Below, piece after piece: positions 19,498-30,023 of a DNA stretch of 64,000 nucleotides (its first letter is position 1; every line of letters begins with the position of its first letter). The DNA lies in NCBI GenBank assembly GCA_016702555.1, contig JADJDV010000002.1, positions 124,001 through 188,000 on the forward strand, in the 5' to 3' direction. The DNA comes from Burkholderiales bacterium. GTDB lineage: Bacteria > Pseudomonadota > Gammaproteobacteria > Burkholderiales > Burkholderiaceae_C. The notes under the pieces are model-generated. The model made no database searches, was not told the DNA's origin, and saw only the letters and a program-made list of their open reading frames with translations. The position numbers and the translations under genes are program-made.

Positions 19498-21002
19498 GCG
19501 TCTTTCACCGCCCACTCCACCAGCCGATCCAGCGCCGGCCGCGCGGCGCCGGCATTGGGGTGGTTGATGATGCCGACCACCGCGTAGCGCTGGCCCGACT
19601 GGCCGTAGGCGTAGCCGGCAACGGCGGCGACGTCGCGCAGCGTGCCGGTCTTCAGGCGCGCGTTGCCGATGGCGTCCGAGCCGGGGCTGCGCGTGGCCAT
19701 GCGGCGCGTGGTGCCGTCGATCCCGGCGACCGACAGCGACTGCGCGAACACGGCGGCGTTCGGGCCGCTGGCGGCCTGCTGCAGCAAGGCGGTGAGCGAG
19801 GCCGCGCTGATGCGTTCATTGCGCGACAGGCCGGCGCCGTTCTCGATCACCGGGGCGGCGCGCAGGCCGAAGCGCTCGCGCCACCAGCGCTGCAGCCGGT
19901 TGCGCGATTCGCCAAAGCTGCCGCGCCCGTCGCCGGCCGCCGACAGCGTCAGCAGCAGTTGCTGCGCCATCACGTTGTTCGAGAACTTGTTGATGTCGGC
20001 AATGATTTCCGCCAGCGACAGCGAATAACCGGTCACCAGCGGCTGCCCCGTGGCCGGCTGGCCCAGCCATTTCACCTGGCCGCTCAGCGCGCCGCCGGCG
20101 GCGCGCCACATCGCCTCGATCACGCGCGGCGCATAGCTGGCCGGATCGACGTAGGCCACGCCCCACTGCTGCTCGCCGCAGCTCAAGGGATAGCGGCCGG
20201 CGAAGCTGATGCGGTTGGGGTCGCTGAAGTCGGCCGCCAGCCGCGTGCGCCATGGGCCGCAGGCGCCGGTGGCGGCCGGCACCTCGGCCGGGATCTCGAC
20301 GCCGGCGATCGGCGGCTCGCTCTCCACCCGCACGCGGCGGGTGGCCGGATCGGGAATGAACTTGAAGATCAGCGACTTGAAGTTCAGCAGCAACCCGTCC
20401 GGCCCGGCGTTGTAGGGGCGCAGCGGGTCGTCGTCGAAGGCGGCGGCGTCGTGCGGCGGCAGCCGGAACACGCTGTTGTCGAGCAGGATGTCGCCATCGA
20501 TCTGGCGCACGCCCTTGTCCTGGATGGCGCGCATCAACTCCTGCAGGCGCTCCAGCACCAGCTTGGGGTCGCCGCTGCCCTTGATCAGCAGCTTGCCGTG
20601 CAGCACGCCATCGCGGATGAAACCCTGGGTGTAGACGCGCGTCTTCCAGAAGTGACCGGGGCCAAGCAGGTCGAGCCCGGCGTAGGTGGTCACCAGCTTC
20701 ATCACCGAGGCCGGGTTCATCACCACGTCGGCCTGCCAGCTCAGGCGCGGCGGCGGCGCTGCCTGCGCGGCGGCATCCGGCGCCGGGTTCTGCTCGCCCG
20801 CCGGGTTGACCGGTTCCGGCACGCGGCTGACGGTGCCGGGCGGCGGCGCCAGGGGCGCCACCACCATGGCCACGCTGGTGGCCGGCACCTTGGCCTGCGC
20901 CAGTGCTTGGGCGATCTCGGGCGGCAACTCGCGCTGCGCCCATGCGCTGCCGGCCAGCGCCAGGCCGGCGCACAGGAACACGAGCGAAAGACGGGGTTTC
21001 AC
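19488..21002 (-). CDS. dacB: D-alanyl-D-alanine carboxypeptidase/endopeptidase PBP4 (DacB)
   Basis: Periplasmic low-molecular-mass penicillin-binding protein that trims or cleaves peptidoglycan peptides; 504 residues, S13 family. Cleavable signal peptide ends near AGSAWAQ. Active-site motifs: SxxK in PASVMKLVT, SxN in KFSNNVMAQ, and KTG in ARLKTGTLRD. The long insertion between the first two motifs is typical of the PBP4 class. A Pro-rich stretch sits near residues 55-80. The stop codon lies in repeat copy 4. Divergent from the DMT permease. Confidence 0.93.
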   Translation of the reverse strand: MKPRLSLVFLCAGLALAGSAWAQRELPPEIAQALAQAKVPATSVAMVVAPLAPPPGTVSRVPEPVNPAGEQNPAPDAAAQAAPPPRLSWQADVVMNPASVMKLVTTYAGLDLLGPGHFWKTRVYTQGFIRDGVLHGKLLIKGSGDPKLVLERLQELMRAIQDKGVRQIDGDILLDNSVFRLPPHDAAAFDDDPLRPYNAGPDGLLLNFKSLIFKFIPDPATRRVRVESEPPIAGVEIPAEVPAATGACGPWRTRLAADFSDPNRISFAGRYPLSCGEQQWGVAYVDPASYAPRVIEAMWRAAGGALSGQVKWLGQPATGQPLVTGYSLSLAEIIADINKFSNNVMAQQLLLTLSAAGDGRGSFGESRNRLQRWWRERFGLRAAPVIENGAGLSRNERISAASLTALLQQAASGPNAAVFAQSLSVAGIDGTTRRMATRSPGSDAIGNARLKTGTLRDVAAVAGYAYGQSGQRYAVVGIINHPNAGAARPALDRLVEWAVKDAPP

Positions 21003-21087
21003 GGCGGCAGTTTATCGGGCCAGGGGCGGACGGCTGCGCGGCTAATGCGGCCAGTGTGCATCAAGGCGGCGCGCCGATAATCCGGCG

Positions 21088-22101
21088 ATGCCCCTTTCTC
21101 CCCGTGCGACCGGCATCGCGGCGGCCGTCATCACGGTGGCCATCTGGACCGGTTTCATCATCATCGGTCGTGCCTCGGCGGCGCACACGCTGCTGCCGTT
21201 CGACATCGCGCTGATGCGCGTGCTGGGCGCCAGCGCGGTGCTGCTGCCCTGGGGCTGGTGGCTGACGCGCGGCCGGCGCGGCGCGGGGGCCTCGTCGCTG
21301 CTGGGCTTTTCGCCGCTGCCGCTGCGCCAGACCGTGATCACCGGCCTGTTCGGGGGGCTGGTCTACGCGCTGCTGTGCTACGCGGGTTTTTTCTACGCGC
21401 CGGCGGCGCACGCCTCGGTGCTGATGCCGGGCAGCCTGCCGCTGTGGACCACGCTGTTGGCGATGGGGCTGCTGGGCGAGCGCATCACGTCTGGGCGCGC
21501 GCTGGGGCTGGGCTGCATTCTGGCGGGTGGGCTGCTGGTGGGCGGCGCGGGGCTGCTGTCGGCCTTCGAGGGCGGTGAGGTCTGGAAGGGCGATGCGATC
21601 TTCATGGCGGCGGCGTTCTGCTGGTCGGTGTACAGCGTGCTGGCGCGCAAGTACGGTCTGGACGCGGTGCGCGCCACCATCGCCATCACGGCGTTCGCCT
21701 GCTTCACCTACGTGCCGCTGTTCGCACTGCTGACCGGCGCCGGCTGGCTGCCGACGCGGCTGGGCGCAGCGCCCTGGGGCGAGATGCTGTTTCAGGCGCT
21801 GTTCCAGGGCGTGGCTTCGGTGGCGATCTCGGGGATCACCTTCGTGCAGATGGTGCGCGCCTTCGGGCCGGTGCGCTCGACCATGATCACGGCGCTGGTG
21901 CCGGGGCTGTCGGCGCTGGGCGCGGTGCTGCTGCTGGGCGAGCCGCTGGGCTGGGGACTGCTGGCCGGGCTGGCGCTGGTGACGGCCGGCATTCTGTTTG
22001 GCGTGCGCGCGGCGCGCCTGGGCGGCGGCCATGGCGGTGCGGCGGCCTGGCGGCCGGTGGCGGCGCAGGGGCCGCAAACGCCCAATAATCCAGGGCCATG
22101 A
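21088..22101 (+). CDS. DMT-superfamily (EamA) permease
   Basis: 337-residue inner-membrane protein with about ten hydrophobic helices arranged as two EamA repeats (about 10-150 and 165-305). Members export or import metabolites such as amino acids or nucleotides; no substrate can be named here. The C-terminus is Gly/Ala-rich. The stop overlaps the tsaB start by four bases (ATGA), so it is probably co-transcribed with tsaB-rimI-udg. Confidence 0.85.
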   Translation: MPLSPRATGIAAAVITVAIWTGFIIIGRASAAHTLLPFDIALMRVLGASAVLLPWGWWLTRGRRGAGASSLLGFSPLPLRQTVITGLFGGLVYALLCYAGFFYAPAAHASVLMPGSLPLWTTLLAMGLLGERITSGRALGLGCILAGGLLVGGAGLLSAFEGGEVWKGDAIFMAAAFCWSVYSVLARKYGLDAVRATIAITAFACFTYVPLFALLTGAGWLPTRLGAAPWGEMLFQALFQGVASVAISGITFVQMVRAFGPVRSTMITALVPGLSALGAVLLLGEPLGWGLLAGLALVTAGILFGVRAARLGGGHGGAAAWRPVAAQGPQTPNNPGP

Positions 22102-22793
22102 ATCTGCTTGCCTTCGATACCAGCACCGAGCGGCTGTCGGTCGCCGTGCAGCGCGCCGACGGTGAGCGTTTCGCGCACGCGGGTGCGGGCGGTGCGCAAG
22201 CCTCGGCGGCGCTGATCCCGGCCGTGCTGGCGCTGCTGGCGCAGGCGGGCTTGGGCCTAGGAGATTTGCGCGCCATCGTGTTCGGGCGCGGACCGGGCTC
22301 GTTCACCGGGCTGCGCACCGCGTGCTCGGTGGCGCAGGGCCTGGCCTGGGGCGCCGAGCGGCCGGTGCTGCCGGTCGATACGCTGCTGGCCGTGGCCGAG
22401 GCGGCGCGCCAGTCGCACGGCGCCACGCGCGTGCTGGCGCTGCTGGACGCGCGCATGGGTGAGGTCTACCGCGCCGCCTATGTGCACGAGAGCGCGGGCT
22501 GGCGAACGCAGGCCGACATCCAGGTCGGCGCGCCGGAGACCTTGGCGCTGCCGCCTGGCGAAGGCTGGGCGCTGGCGGGCAACGTCTTCGCCGGCTATGC
22601 CGAGCGCCTGCCCGCCGCCCTGGCCGGCCTGCCGCGCATCGAGGCCTGGCCCGAGGCCGGTGTGCTGCTCGATCTGGCGCCGACGCTGCTGGCCGCCGGC
22701 CAGGCGCTGCCGGCGACGCAGGCGCTGCCACTGTACATCCGCGACAAGGTGGCCCTGACCACGGCTGAACGGGAACGGCATGGCGCTGCTTGA
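22098..22793 (+). CDS. tsaB: tRNA threonylcarbamoyladenosine biosynthesis protein TsaB
   Basis: Non-catalytic partner of TsaD that helps transfer the threonylcarbamoyl group to A37 of ANN-decoding tRNAs. 231 residues, ASKHA fold: AFDTSTERLSVAV at the N-terminus and the diagnostic GRGPGSFTGLR near residue 60. Start overlaps the preceding permease by ATGA, and its end overlaps rimI by 14 bases. tsaB-rimI is a common bacterial pairing. Confidence 0.94.
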   Translation: MNLLAFDTSTERLSVAVQRADGERFAHAGAGGAQASAALIPAVLALLAQAGLGLGDLRAIVFGRGPGSFTGLRTACSVAQGLAWGAERPVLPVDTLLAVAEAARQSHGATRVLALLDARMGEVYRAAYVHESAGWRTQADIQVGAPETLALPPGEGWALAGNVFAGYAERLPAALAGLPRIEAWPEAGVLLDLAPTLLAAGQALPATQALPLYIRDKVALTTAERERHGAA

Positions 22794-23301
22794 CCACGCG
22801 ACTCAGGCGGCGCGTCGGGCGGTGCCACTGCCGCCGCCCGACGCGCTGCAAGCGCGCTTCGAGCCGATGACGGCGGCGCGCCTGGACGCCGTGCTGGCGA
22901 TCGAGCAGAGCGCCTACAGCCATCCCTGGACGCGCCGCAACCTGACGGACAGCCTGGCCGCCGGCCATCTGGCGCAGTGTCTGCTGGGCGGCGATGAGTT
23001 GCTGGGCTACCTGATCGCCATGCCGGGCTACCGCGAAATGCATTTGCTCAACATCACGGTGGCGCCAGCGCATCAGCGCCAGGGCTGGGCACGGCTGATG
23101 CTGGATGCGCTGGTGCTGTGGTCGCGCACGCTGCGCGCCGACTGGCTGTGGCTGGAGGTGCGCGCCAGCAATGCGCGGGCGCAGCAAGTCTATCTGCGGC
23201 GCGGCTTTTCCCGCGTCGGCCTGCGCAAGGGCTACTACCCGCTGCGCCATGGCGCGCGCGAGGATGCGGTGGTGATGAGCCTGCCGCTGGACTACGAATG
23301 A
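22780..23301 (+). CDS. rimI: Ribosomal-protein-alanine N-acetyltransferase RimI
   Basis: GNAT acetyltransferase; in E. coli it acetylates the N-terminus of ribosomal protein S18. 173 residues: acetyl-CoA loop VAPAHQRQGWARLML, then LEVRASNARAQQVYLRRGF, the standard RimI signature. Starts inside tsaB and its stop overlaps the next start (ATGA), indicating translational coupling. The first 25 or so residues are an extension before the GNAT core. Confidence 0.93.
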   Translation: MALLDHATQAARRAVPLPPPDALQARFEPMTAARLDAVLAIEQSAYSHPWTRRNLTDSLAAGHLAQCLLGGDELLGYLIAMPGYREMHLLNITVAPAHQRQGWARLMLDALVLWSRTLRADWLWLEVRASNARAQQVYLRRGFSRVGLRKGYYPLRHGAREDAVVMSLPLDYE

Positions 23302-24236
23302 CGACCGGTCTGGACGATCGCCAGCGCGCCATGCTGGCCGAGATGGGCATCCGGGTGTGGGCGCCGCGCGCGGCCGCGCGCGCGCCAGCGGCCGATGAGC
23401 AGGCGGCCGCGCCCGTCGCGCCGCAAGCCACGCCAGCGGGCAGGAGCGATGCGACGCGCCCGCGCGCGGCCACATCGGCCGCCAAACCTGCGCCACCGCC
23501 GTTGCCCGCGGCCACGCCGCCCGAGCACGACCCGGCGCAGCCCGCCGCCACGCTGGCGCCGCGCCCGGCCGGTATCGAGTCCATGGATTGGGCACAGCTC
23601 GAAGCCGCCGTCGCCGCCTGCCGCGCCTGCGCGCTGTGCACGGGCCGCACGCAAACCGTGTTCGGCGTCGGCAGCCGGCGTGCCGACTGGATGGTGATCG
23701 GTGAGGCGCCGGGCGAGAACGAGGACCGGCTGGGCCAGCCCTTCGTCGGCCAGGCCGGCAAGCTGCTCGACAACATGCTGGCGGCGATCGGACTGTCGCG
23801 CCAGGCCGATGCGGACGACCCGGTGGCCTCGGACGGGACGCCGACACGCCAAGGCGTCTACATTGCCAACGTGCTCAAGTGCCGGCCGCCGCGCAACCGC
23901 AACCCGCAGCCCGACGAGATCGCGCAGTGCGAGCCCTACCTGCGTCGCCAGGTGGCGCTGGTGCAGCCCAGGATCATCCTGGCCATGGGGCGCTTCGCCG
24001 TGCAGTCGCTGCTGAACACCAGCGAGCCGATCGGCCGCCTGCGCGGTCGTGTGCACCAGTACGAAGGCGTGCCGGTGATCGTCACCTACCACCCGGCCTA
24101 CCTGCTGCGTGCGCTGCCGGAGAAGGCCAAGGCTTGGCAGGACCTGTGTCTGGCGCTGGAGGTGGCGGGTCGGGGTGCTTCTGCGACCGCTTCGGCTTCG
24201 GCGTCAAATCCCATTTCTGACTCGGAACATCAATAG
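23298..24236 (+). CDS. Uracil-DNA glycosylase, family 4 type
   Basis: Iron-sulfur uracil-DNA glycosylase that removes uracil from DNA. 312 residues from ATG 23298. An unconserved Ala/Pro-rich N-terminal region (about 20-90) precedes the catalytic domain (about 95-290) with CRACALC, GEAPGENEDRLGQPFVG, KCRPPRNRNP and HPAYLLR. Four cysteines suited to a 4Fe-4S cluster are present. The tail is Ala/Ser low complexity. The N-terminal extension resembles that of DNA-polymerase-related UDG-like proteins seen beside rimI in other proteobacteria. Last gene of the DMT-tsaB-rimI chain. Confidence 0.9.
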   Translation: MTTGLDDRQRAMLAEMGIRVWAPRAAARAPAADEQAAAPVAPQATPAGRSDATRPRAATSAAKPAPPPLPAATPPEHDPAQPAATLAPRPAGIESMDWAQLEAAVAACRACALCTGRTQTVFGVGSRRADWMVIGEAPGENEDRLGQPFVGQAGKLLDNMLAAIGLSRQADADDPVASDGTPTRQGVYIANVLKCRPPRNRNPQPDEIAQCEPYLRRQVALVQPRIILAMGRFAVQSLLNTSEPIGRLRGRVHQYEGVPVIVTYHPAYLLRALPEKAKAWQDLCLALEVAGRGASATASASASNPISDSEHQ

Positions 24237-24238
24237 CT

Positions 24239-24312
24239 GTCATTCCCGCGCAGGCGGGAAGCCAGCGGCAGCGCTGACTCAAGGCCTGGATTCCCGCTTG
24301 CGCGGGAATGAC
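24239..24312. repeat. REP-like palindromic element with ATTCCCGC/GCGGGAA arms
   Basis: Near-palindromic 74-bp unit beginning GTCATTCCCGCGC and ending GCGCGGGAATGAC, with an inner GGCGGGAA and TTCCCGC pair, so it can fold into one long or two short hairpins. It lies between the convergent udg and recQ genes and may act as a bidirectional terminator. Elements with these arms are widespread in proteobacterial genomes. Confidence 0.8.
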
Positions 24313-24348
24313 GCAAGCAAGGGTGCTTTGGCGTGGAACTGACAAACA

Positions 24349-26265
<1,917 letters not shown>

Positions 26266-26392
26266 GGGAAGCGGTGGGTATTGTCGTCGCCGGCCAGCGG
26301 CTGCGGATGATCGGGCGGCAAGAACCCGGCACGAGCGCAGGCCAGGTTGATACCGATACCACCCATAGGGATTCCGGGACGTTCCTAGAATG

Positions 26393-26430
26393 GGCCAACG
26401 CCGGTGTTCATCGCGTGTGTGGCGTTGGCC
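26393..26430. promoter_or_regulatory. Long inverted repeat in front of the MocR-type gene
   Basis: Perfect 10-bp arms GGCCAACGCC (26393-26402) and GGCGTTGGCC (26421-26430) with an 18-bp centre. The left arm starts two bases after a TAGAAT box (26386-26391) that could be the -10 element of the downstream regulator gene. It may be an autoregulatory operator or an RNA leader hairpin; no protein is assigned. Confidence 0.5.
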
Positions 26431-26503
26431 AGGCAGGAAGTCGTGCGGCCGCCAGCGCGTGGTGCGTGCCATGTGTGCCTGATGGCGATGGCACCGTCGT
26501 TGG

Positions 26504-28006
26504 GTGACGACGATGCAGCTTCCGATTCAACCCCTTGCCCGCCACGGACCCAGTCTGCAGGACCAGTTGTTCGACCGGTTCCTCGGCCTGCTCGCGGATG
26601 GGCGCCTGACCTCGGGCGCGCGCATGCCGGCGACGCGGCAGCTGGCGCAGGATCTGGGCATCTCGCGCAACACCGTGGTGCAGACCTACGAGCGCTTGGC
26701 CGCCGAGGGCTTCATCGAGATGCGCGGGCCACGCGGGGCCTTCGTCACGGCGCACGGGGCCGATCTGCTGGTGGCGCCGGCGACTGTGCCCGACGAGATG
26801 GAAGCGGAACCAACCAGTGCGGCGAGCGATACGGCGATGCCGTGGGACGATGGTCGGCATGTCATGCGCTCGCCCTACGTGGGCGAACTGGCCTACGACT
26901 TCTGGGTGGGGCGACCCGACATGCGCTTGTTTCCGTCCCTGGCCTGGCGCCGGCTGATCAACGAGGCGCTGATCGAGATGCAGGACAGCGACGGCAGCTA
27001 CGGCGACCCGGCCGGGCTGTGGCGGCTGCGCACGGCCCTGGCGCGCCACGTCGGCCAGTCGCGCGGCATCGTCTGCACGGCCGACGACGTCATCATCACC
27101 AACGGCATTCAGGAAGGTATCAACATCGTGGCCCGGCTGCTGGTGGCCCAGGGCGTGCCGGTGGGCATGGAATGCCCGGGTTACCTGGGCGGCGCCAACG
27201 TGCTGGCGAGTTTTGGCGCGCGATTGGTGCCCGTGCACATCGATGCGGAAGGCGCGCAACTGGATCAGCTGCCGCCCAACTGCCGTCTGATGTATCTCAC
27301 GCCGGCGCACCAGTACCCCACCGGCGTGGCCCTGGCGCCAGAGCGGCGCAGCGCCTGGCTGCAATGGGCGCAGGCCCAGGACGGCTACCTGATCGAGGAC
27401 GACTACGACAGCGACTTCTATTACGACAGCGTGCCGCCGCCGGCCATCAAGGCACAGGACGAGCACGGGCGGGTGATCTACCTGGGCACCTTCTCGAAGA
27501 GCCTGTCGGCCGGGCTGCGCATGGGCTACATGGTGGTGCCGCGGCAGTTGCGCCGCGCCGCCATTGGCGTCAAGGGCCTGCTGACGAATGGCTCGCCGCT
27601 GCTGACGCAGATGACGCTGTCGGCATTTCTCGACGGCGGCCTGTATGAGCGCCAGTTGCGCCGGCTGCGGGTGATGTACGGGGCCCGGCGCGATGCGCTG
27701 CGCAGCGCCTTGATGGACCTCTTCGGCAGCGACACCGTCAGCGGCGCCCAGGCCGGCATGCATGTGCTTTGGCATCTGCCGCTGGCGCTGCCCGACGCGG
27801 CCGAGATCGAGCGGGCGGCGCGCTCGGTCGGTGTCGGCATTTACAGCGTGGAGCAGTGCAATGGCTGGCTCGACGCGGCGTGCCGCGAACGGGCCAGACG
27901 CTTCGTGCTGCTGGGTTACGCCGCCCTCAACGCGGCCGAGATCCGCGCCGCCTTGACGCGCCTGAAGCAGGCGCTGCCAGCGGAAAGCGCCGTGGTCACC
28001 GAGTGA
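26504..28006 (+). CDS. MocR-subfamily GntR regulator (winged helix plus aminotransferase-like domain)
   Basis: 500 residues. N-terminal GntR winged helix (about 15-85; MPATRQLAQDLGISRNTVVQTYERL) fused to a fold-type I aminotransferase-like domain (about 110-490) with the YLTPAHQYPTG motif, EDDYDSDF and the PLP-lysine motif GTFSKSLSAGLRMGY. Such proteins use PLP as effector or cofactor and usually control a neighbouring gene. Starts are GTG 26504 or ATG 26513; neither has a strong ribosome-binding site. The next gene downstream on the same strand is haoA, 186 bases away, with a candidate operator in between. The expected target of a MocR protein would be amino-acid or vitamin B6 metabolism, so the hao link is an inference from position. 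Confidence 0.88.
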   Translation: MTTMQLPIQPLARHGPSLQDQLFDRFLGLLADGRLTSGARMPATRQLAQDLGISRNTVVQTYERLAAEGFIEMRGPRGAFVTAHGADLLVAPATVPDEMEAEPTSAASDTAMPWDDGRHVMRSPYVGELAYDFWVGRPDMRLFPSLAWRRLINEALIEMQDSDGSYGDPAGLWRLRTALARHVGQSRGIVCTADDVIITNGIQEGINIVARLLVAQGVPVGMECPGYLGGANVLASFGARLVPVHIDAEGAQLDQLPPNCRLMYLTPAHQYPTGVALAPERRSAWLQWAQAQDGYLIEDDYDSDFYYDSVPPPAIKAQDEHGRVIYLGTFSKSLSAGLRMGYMVVPRQLRRAAIGVKGLLTNGSPLLTQMTLSAFLDGGLYERQLRRLRVMYGARRDALRSALMDLFGSDTVSGAQAGMHVLWHLPLALPDAAEIERAARSVGVGIYSVEQCNGWLDAACRERARRFVLLGYAALNAAEIRAALTRLKQALPAESAVVTE

Positions 28007-28054
28007 GGCGTCGGCGGGCGAGCGGCTTCGTCCTAGGTATTAACCCTCAAATCC

Positions 28055-28129
28055 GGACCAAAAGCGCCATGGACCCATCGGGGCGCCATGGCTTGGTCCT
28101 TTCCGAATGTAAAGGGCGCGGCCTAGTAT
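28055..28129 (+). promoter_or_regulatory. Candidate operator and promoter of haoA
   Basis: Between the MocR-type gene and haoA: GGACCAA (28055-28061) is mirrored by TTGGTCC (28093-28099), a third GGACC lies at 28071-28075, and GCGCCATGG is directly repeated at 28064 and 28083, 19 bp apart. Immediately downstream lie a weak -35 (TTCCGA, 28101) and a -10-like TAGTAT (28124-28129) with 17-bp spacing. The repeats sit where an activator would bind. Confidence 0.5.
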
Positions 28130-28192
28130 GGGTTGCGGGAAAGTCTGCTCATCGGGTGGCAGAACCCCCCGACGGATAAAGAGGAGACGGCC

Positions 28193-29962
28193 ATGCTCAA
28201 GAGGCTTGCACGAACACTTTCGGCCTTGCTGCTGTTGTTCGCAGCATCGGTTGCCTGGGGCACGATCTGGGACACGGTGCCCGATGAGCAGTTGAAGGCG
28301 CTGCAGCTCGAGCGCTCGGCCACGCCGAAGCAGCTCTACGACGCGCTGACCAAGCGCTGGGAGGCCAACCTCACCAAGGGCAAGTTCGCCAAGTGGTGGG
28401 AGCCGATCCCGTTCGACCAGTACATGGCACCGCCACTGTTCTACAAGTCGCAGGGCCCCGACATCCAGGCGACGCGCGCGCAATGCGTCGAGTGTCACAG
28501 CGCCGTGACGCATGGCTGGGTCAAGCAATGGCAGGACAGCCTGCACGCGCGGCTCGACGAGATCCGCGCCCTGCCTGACAGCGACAACCGCGCCTACAAG
28601 AAATCCATCATCGCCGAGGTCGAGGCCAACATGCGCGAGCAGGGCCTGCTGGCCGCCGGCACGCCGCTGAAGGAAGTCGGCTGCATCGACTGCCACATGG
28701 GCGTTGGCAAGCAAAGCGGCAACCACCTGACCGAGCTGCGCCTGCCCAGCCGCGCCGACTGCGGCAGCTGCCACATCCGCCAGTTCGCCGAGGCCGAGAG
28801 CGAGCGCGACACCCAGATCTGGCCGCAGAAGCAATGGGCCGACGGCCACCCCTCGCACGCCGTCGACTGGACCGCCAACGTCGAGACCGCCAGCTGGGCC
28901 GCGCTGCAGGAGCGCGAAGTGGCGATGAGCTGCACCATGTGCCACTACAACCAGGCCAAGTGCGACGGCTGCCACACGCGGCACGAGTTCACGCCGGTCG
29001 AGGCGCGCAAGCCGGAGGCCTGCTCGACCTGCCACAACGGCGTCGACCACAACGAGTACGAGCAGTTCCTGCTGTCCAAGCACGGCACGCAGTACCTCAC
29101 CAAGGGCGACCAGTGGGACTGGAACGCGCGGCTGTCCGACGCGTTCACCAAGGGCGGCCAGACCGGCCCGACCTGCCAGACCTGCCACATGGAATACAAG
29201 GGGCAATACACGCACAACGTCACGCGCAAGGTGCGCTGGGGCTTTCTGCCGTTCCAGAACATCGCCGACAACCTGGACCATCCATGGTTCCAGGAGCGCA
29301 AGGAAGCCTGGGTCCAAACCTGCGCCAACTGCCACAGCCCCCGCTTTGCGCGCACCTACCTGGACATGAGCGACGCCGGCATCAAGCACGGCATCAAGCT
29401 GGTCGAAGACACCCGCAAGGTGGTGCAAAAGCTCTATGACGACGGGCTGCTGGTGGGCCAGAAGACCAACCGGCCGGCGTTGCCCGAGCCTGAAAAGGAC
29501 GAGCCGGGCGCGTTCAACTCGCTGTTCTTCAGCAAGGGCAACAACCCGAGCATCGTCGACCGCACCTTCGCCGAGATGTGGGAGCAGCACGTGGCGCGCT
29601 ACATGAAGGGCCTGCAGCACGTCAACCCGGGCGGCTGGACCTACTCGCACGGCTGGTCCGACCTGATCAAGGACCAGACCATCATCAACGAGTACGACAC
29701 CGTGCTGCGCGACCGCGCCAAGCTGGAGCAGCGGGTGCAGAAGCTCGAGGCCGCCACGCCGCAGAAGCGCGCCGGCTGGTTCAACAACGGCCACGCCAAG
29801 CCCTCGGGCCTGACCGCGCTGGCCGACGACCCGCCAATGGCGTCGGCCGCGCTGGCCCTGGCGGGCGGCGGGCTGCTGATCGGTGGGCTGGTGCCGTTCG
29901 GCCGCCGCCGTCGCGGCAAGGACGGTGCCGACGCCACCGCGGGCGAGCAGGAGCCGCGCTGA
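28193..29962 (+). CDS. haoA: Octaheme hydroxylamine oxidoreductase-family cytochrome (HaoA)
   Basis: Periplasmic multiheme enzyme; the family oxidises hydroxylamine (to NO or nitrite) or works in related N chemistry. 589 residues from ATG 28193 (GAGGAGA upstream). Signal peptide to about 23. Eight CxxCH motifs start at residues 98, 164, 190, 247, 257, 277, 328 and 377; the fourth (CTMCH) is in the place of the P460 catalytic heme. A DH pair (285-286) matches the distal Asp/His of HAO. HVNPGGWTYSHGW near 478-488 offers Tyr484, in the region of the cross-linking Tyr467 of the Nitrosomonas enzyme, which favours oxidation over reduction. A C-terminal membrane helix (about 552-570) and Arg-rich tail predict a membrane anchor. 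First gene of a hao-ccm block. Direction of catalysis is inferred. Confidence 0.9.
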   Translation: MLKRLARTLSALLLLFAASVAWGTIWDTVPDEQLKALQLERSATPKQLYDALTKRWEANLTKGKFAKWWEPIPFDQYMAPPLFYKSQGPDIQATRAQCVECHSAVTHGWVKQWQDSLHARLDEIRALPDSDNRAYKKSIIAEVEANMREQGLLAAGTPLKEVGCIDCHMGVGKQSGNHLTELRLPSRADCGSCHIRQFAEAESERDTQIWPQKQWADGHPSHAVDWTANVETASWAALQEREVAMSCTMCHYNQAKCDGCHTRHEFTPVEARKPEACSTCHNGVDHNEYEQFLLSKHGTQYLTKGDQWDWNARLSDAFTKGGQTGPTCQTCHMEYKGQYTHNVTRKVRWGFLPFQNIADNLDHPWFQERKEAWVQTCANCHSPRFARTYLDMSDAGIKHGIKLVEDTRKVVQKLYDDGLLVGQKTNRPALPEPEKDEPGAFNSLFFSKGNNPSIVDRTFAEMWEQHVARYMKGLQHVNPGGWTYSHGWSDLIKDQTIINEYDTVLRDRAKLEQRVQKLEAATPQKRAGWFNNGHAKPSGLTALADDPPMASAALALAGGGLLIGGLVPFGRRRRGKDGADATAGEQEPR

Positions 29963-30023
29963 CCGTGCGCGGTCGGCAGCAGGGCCATCGTGGTTTGAGA
30001 TCGGCCGTGGAGGATGTATTGCC

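Noticed and set aside
24239..24312. CRISPR-like repeat unit
   Set aside because: Two palindromic halves of one REP-like element, with no array of regular spacers and no cas genes.
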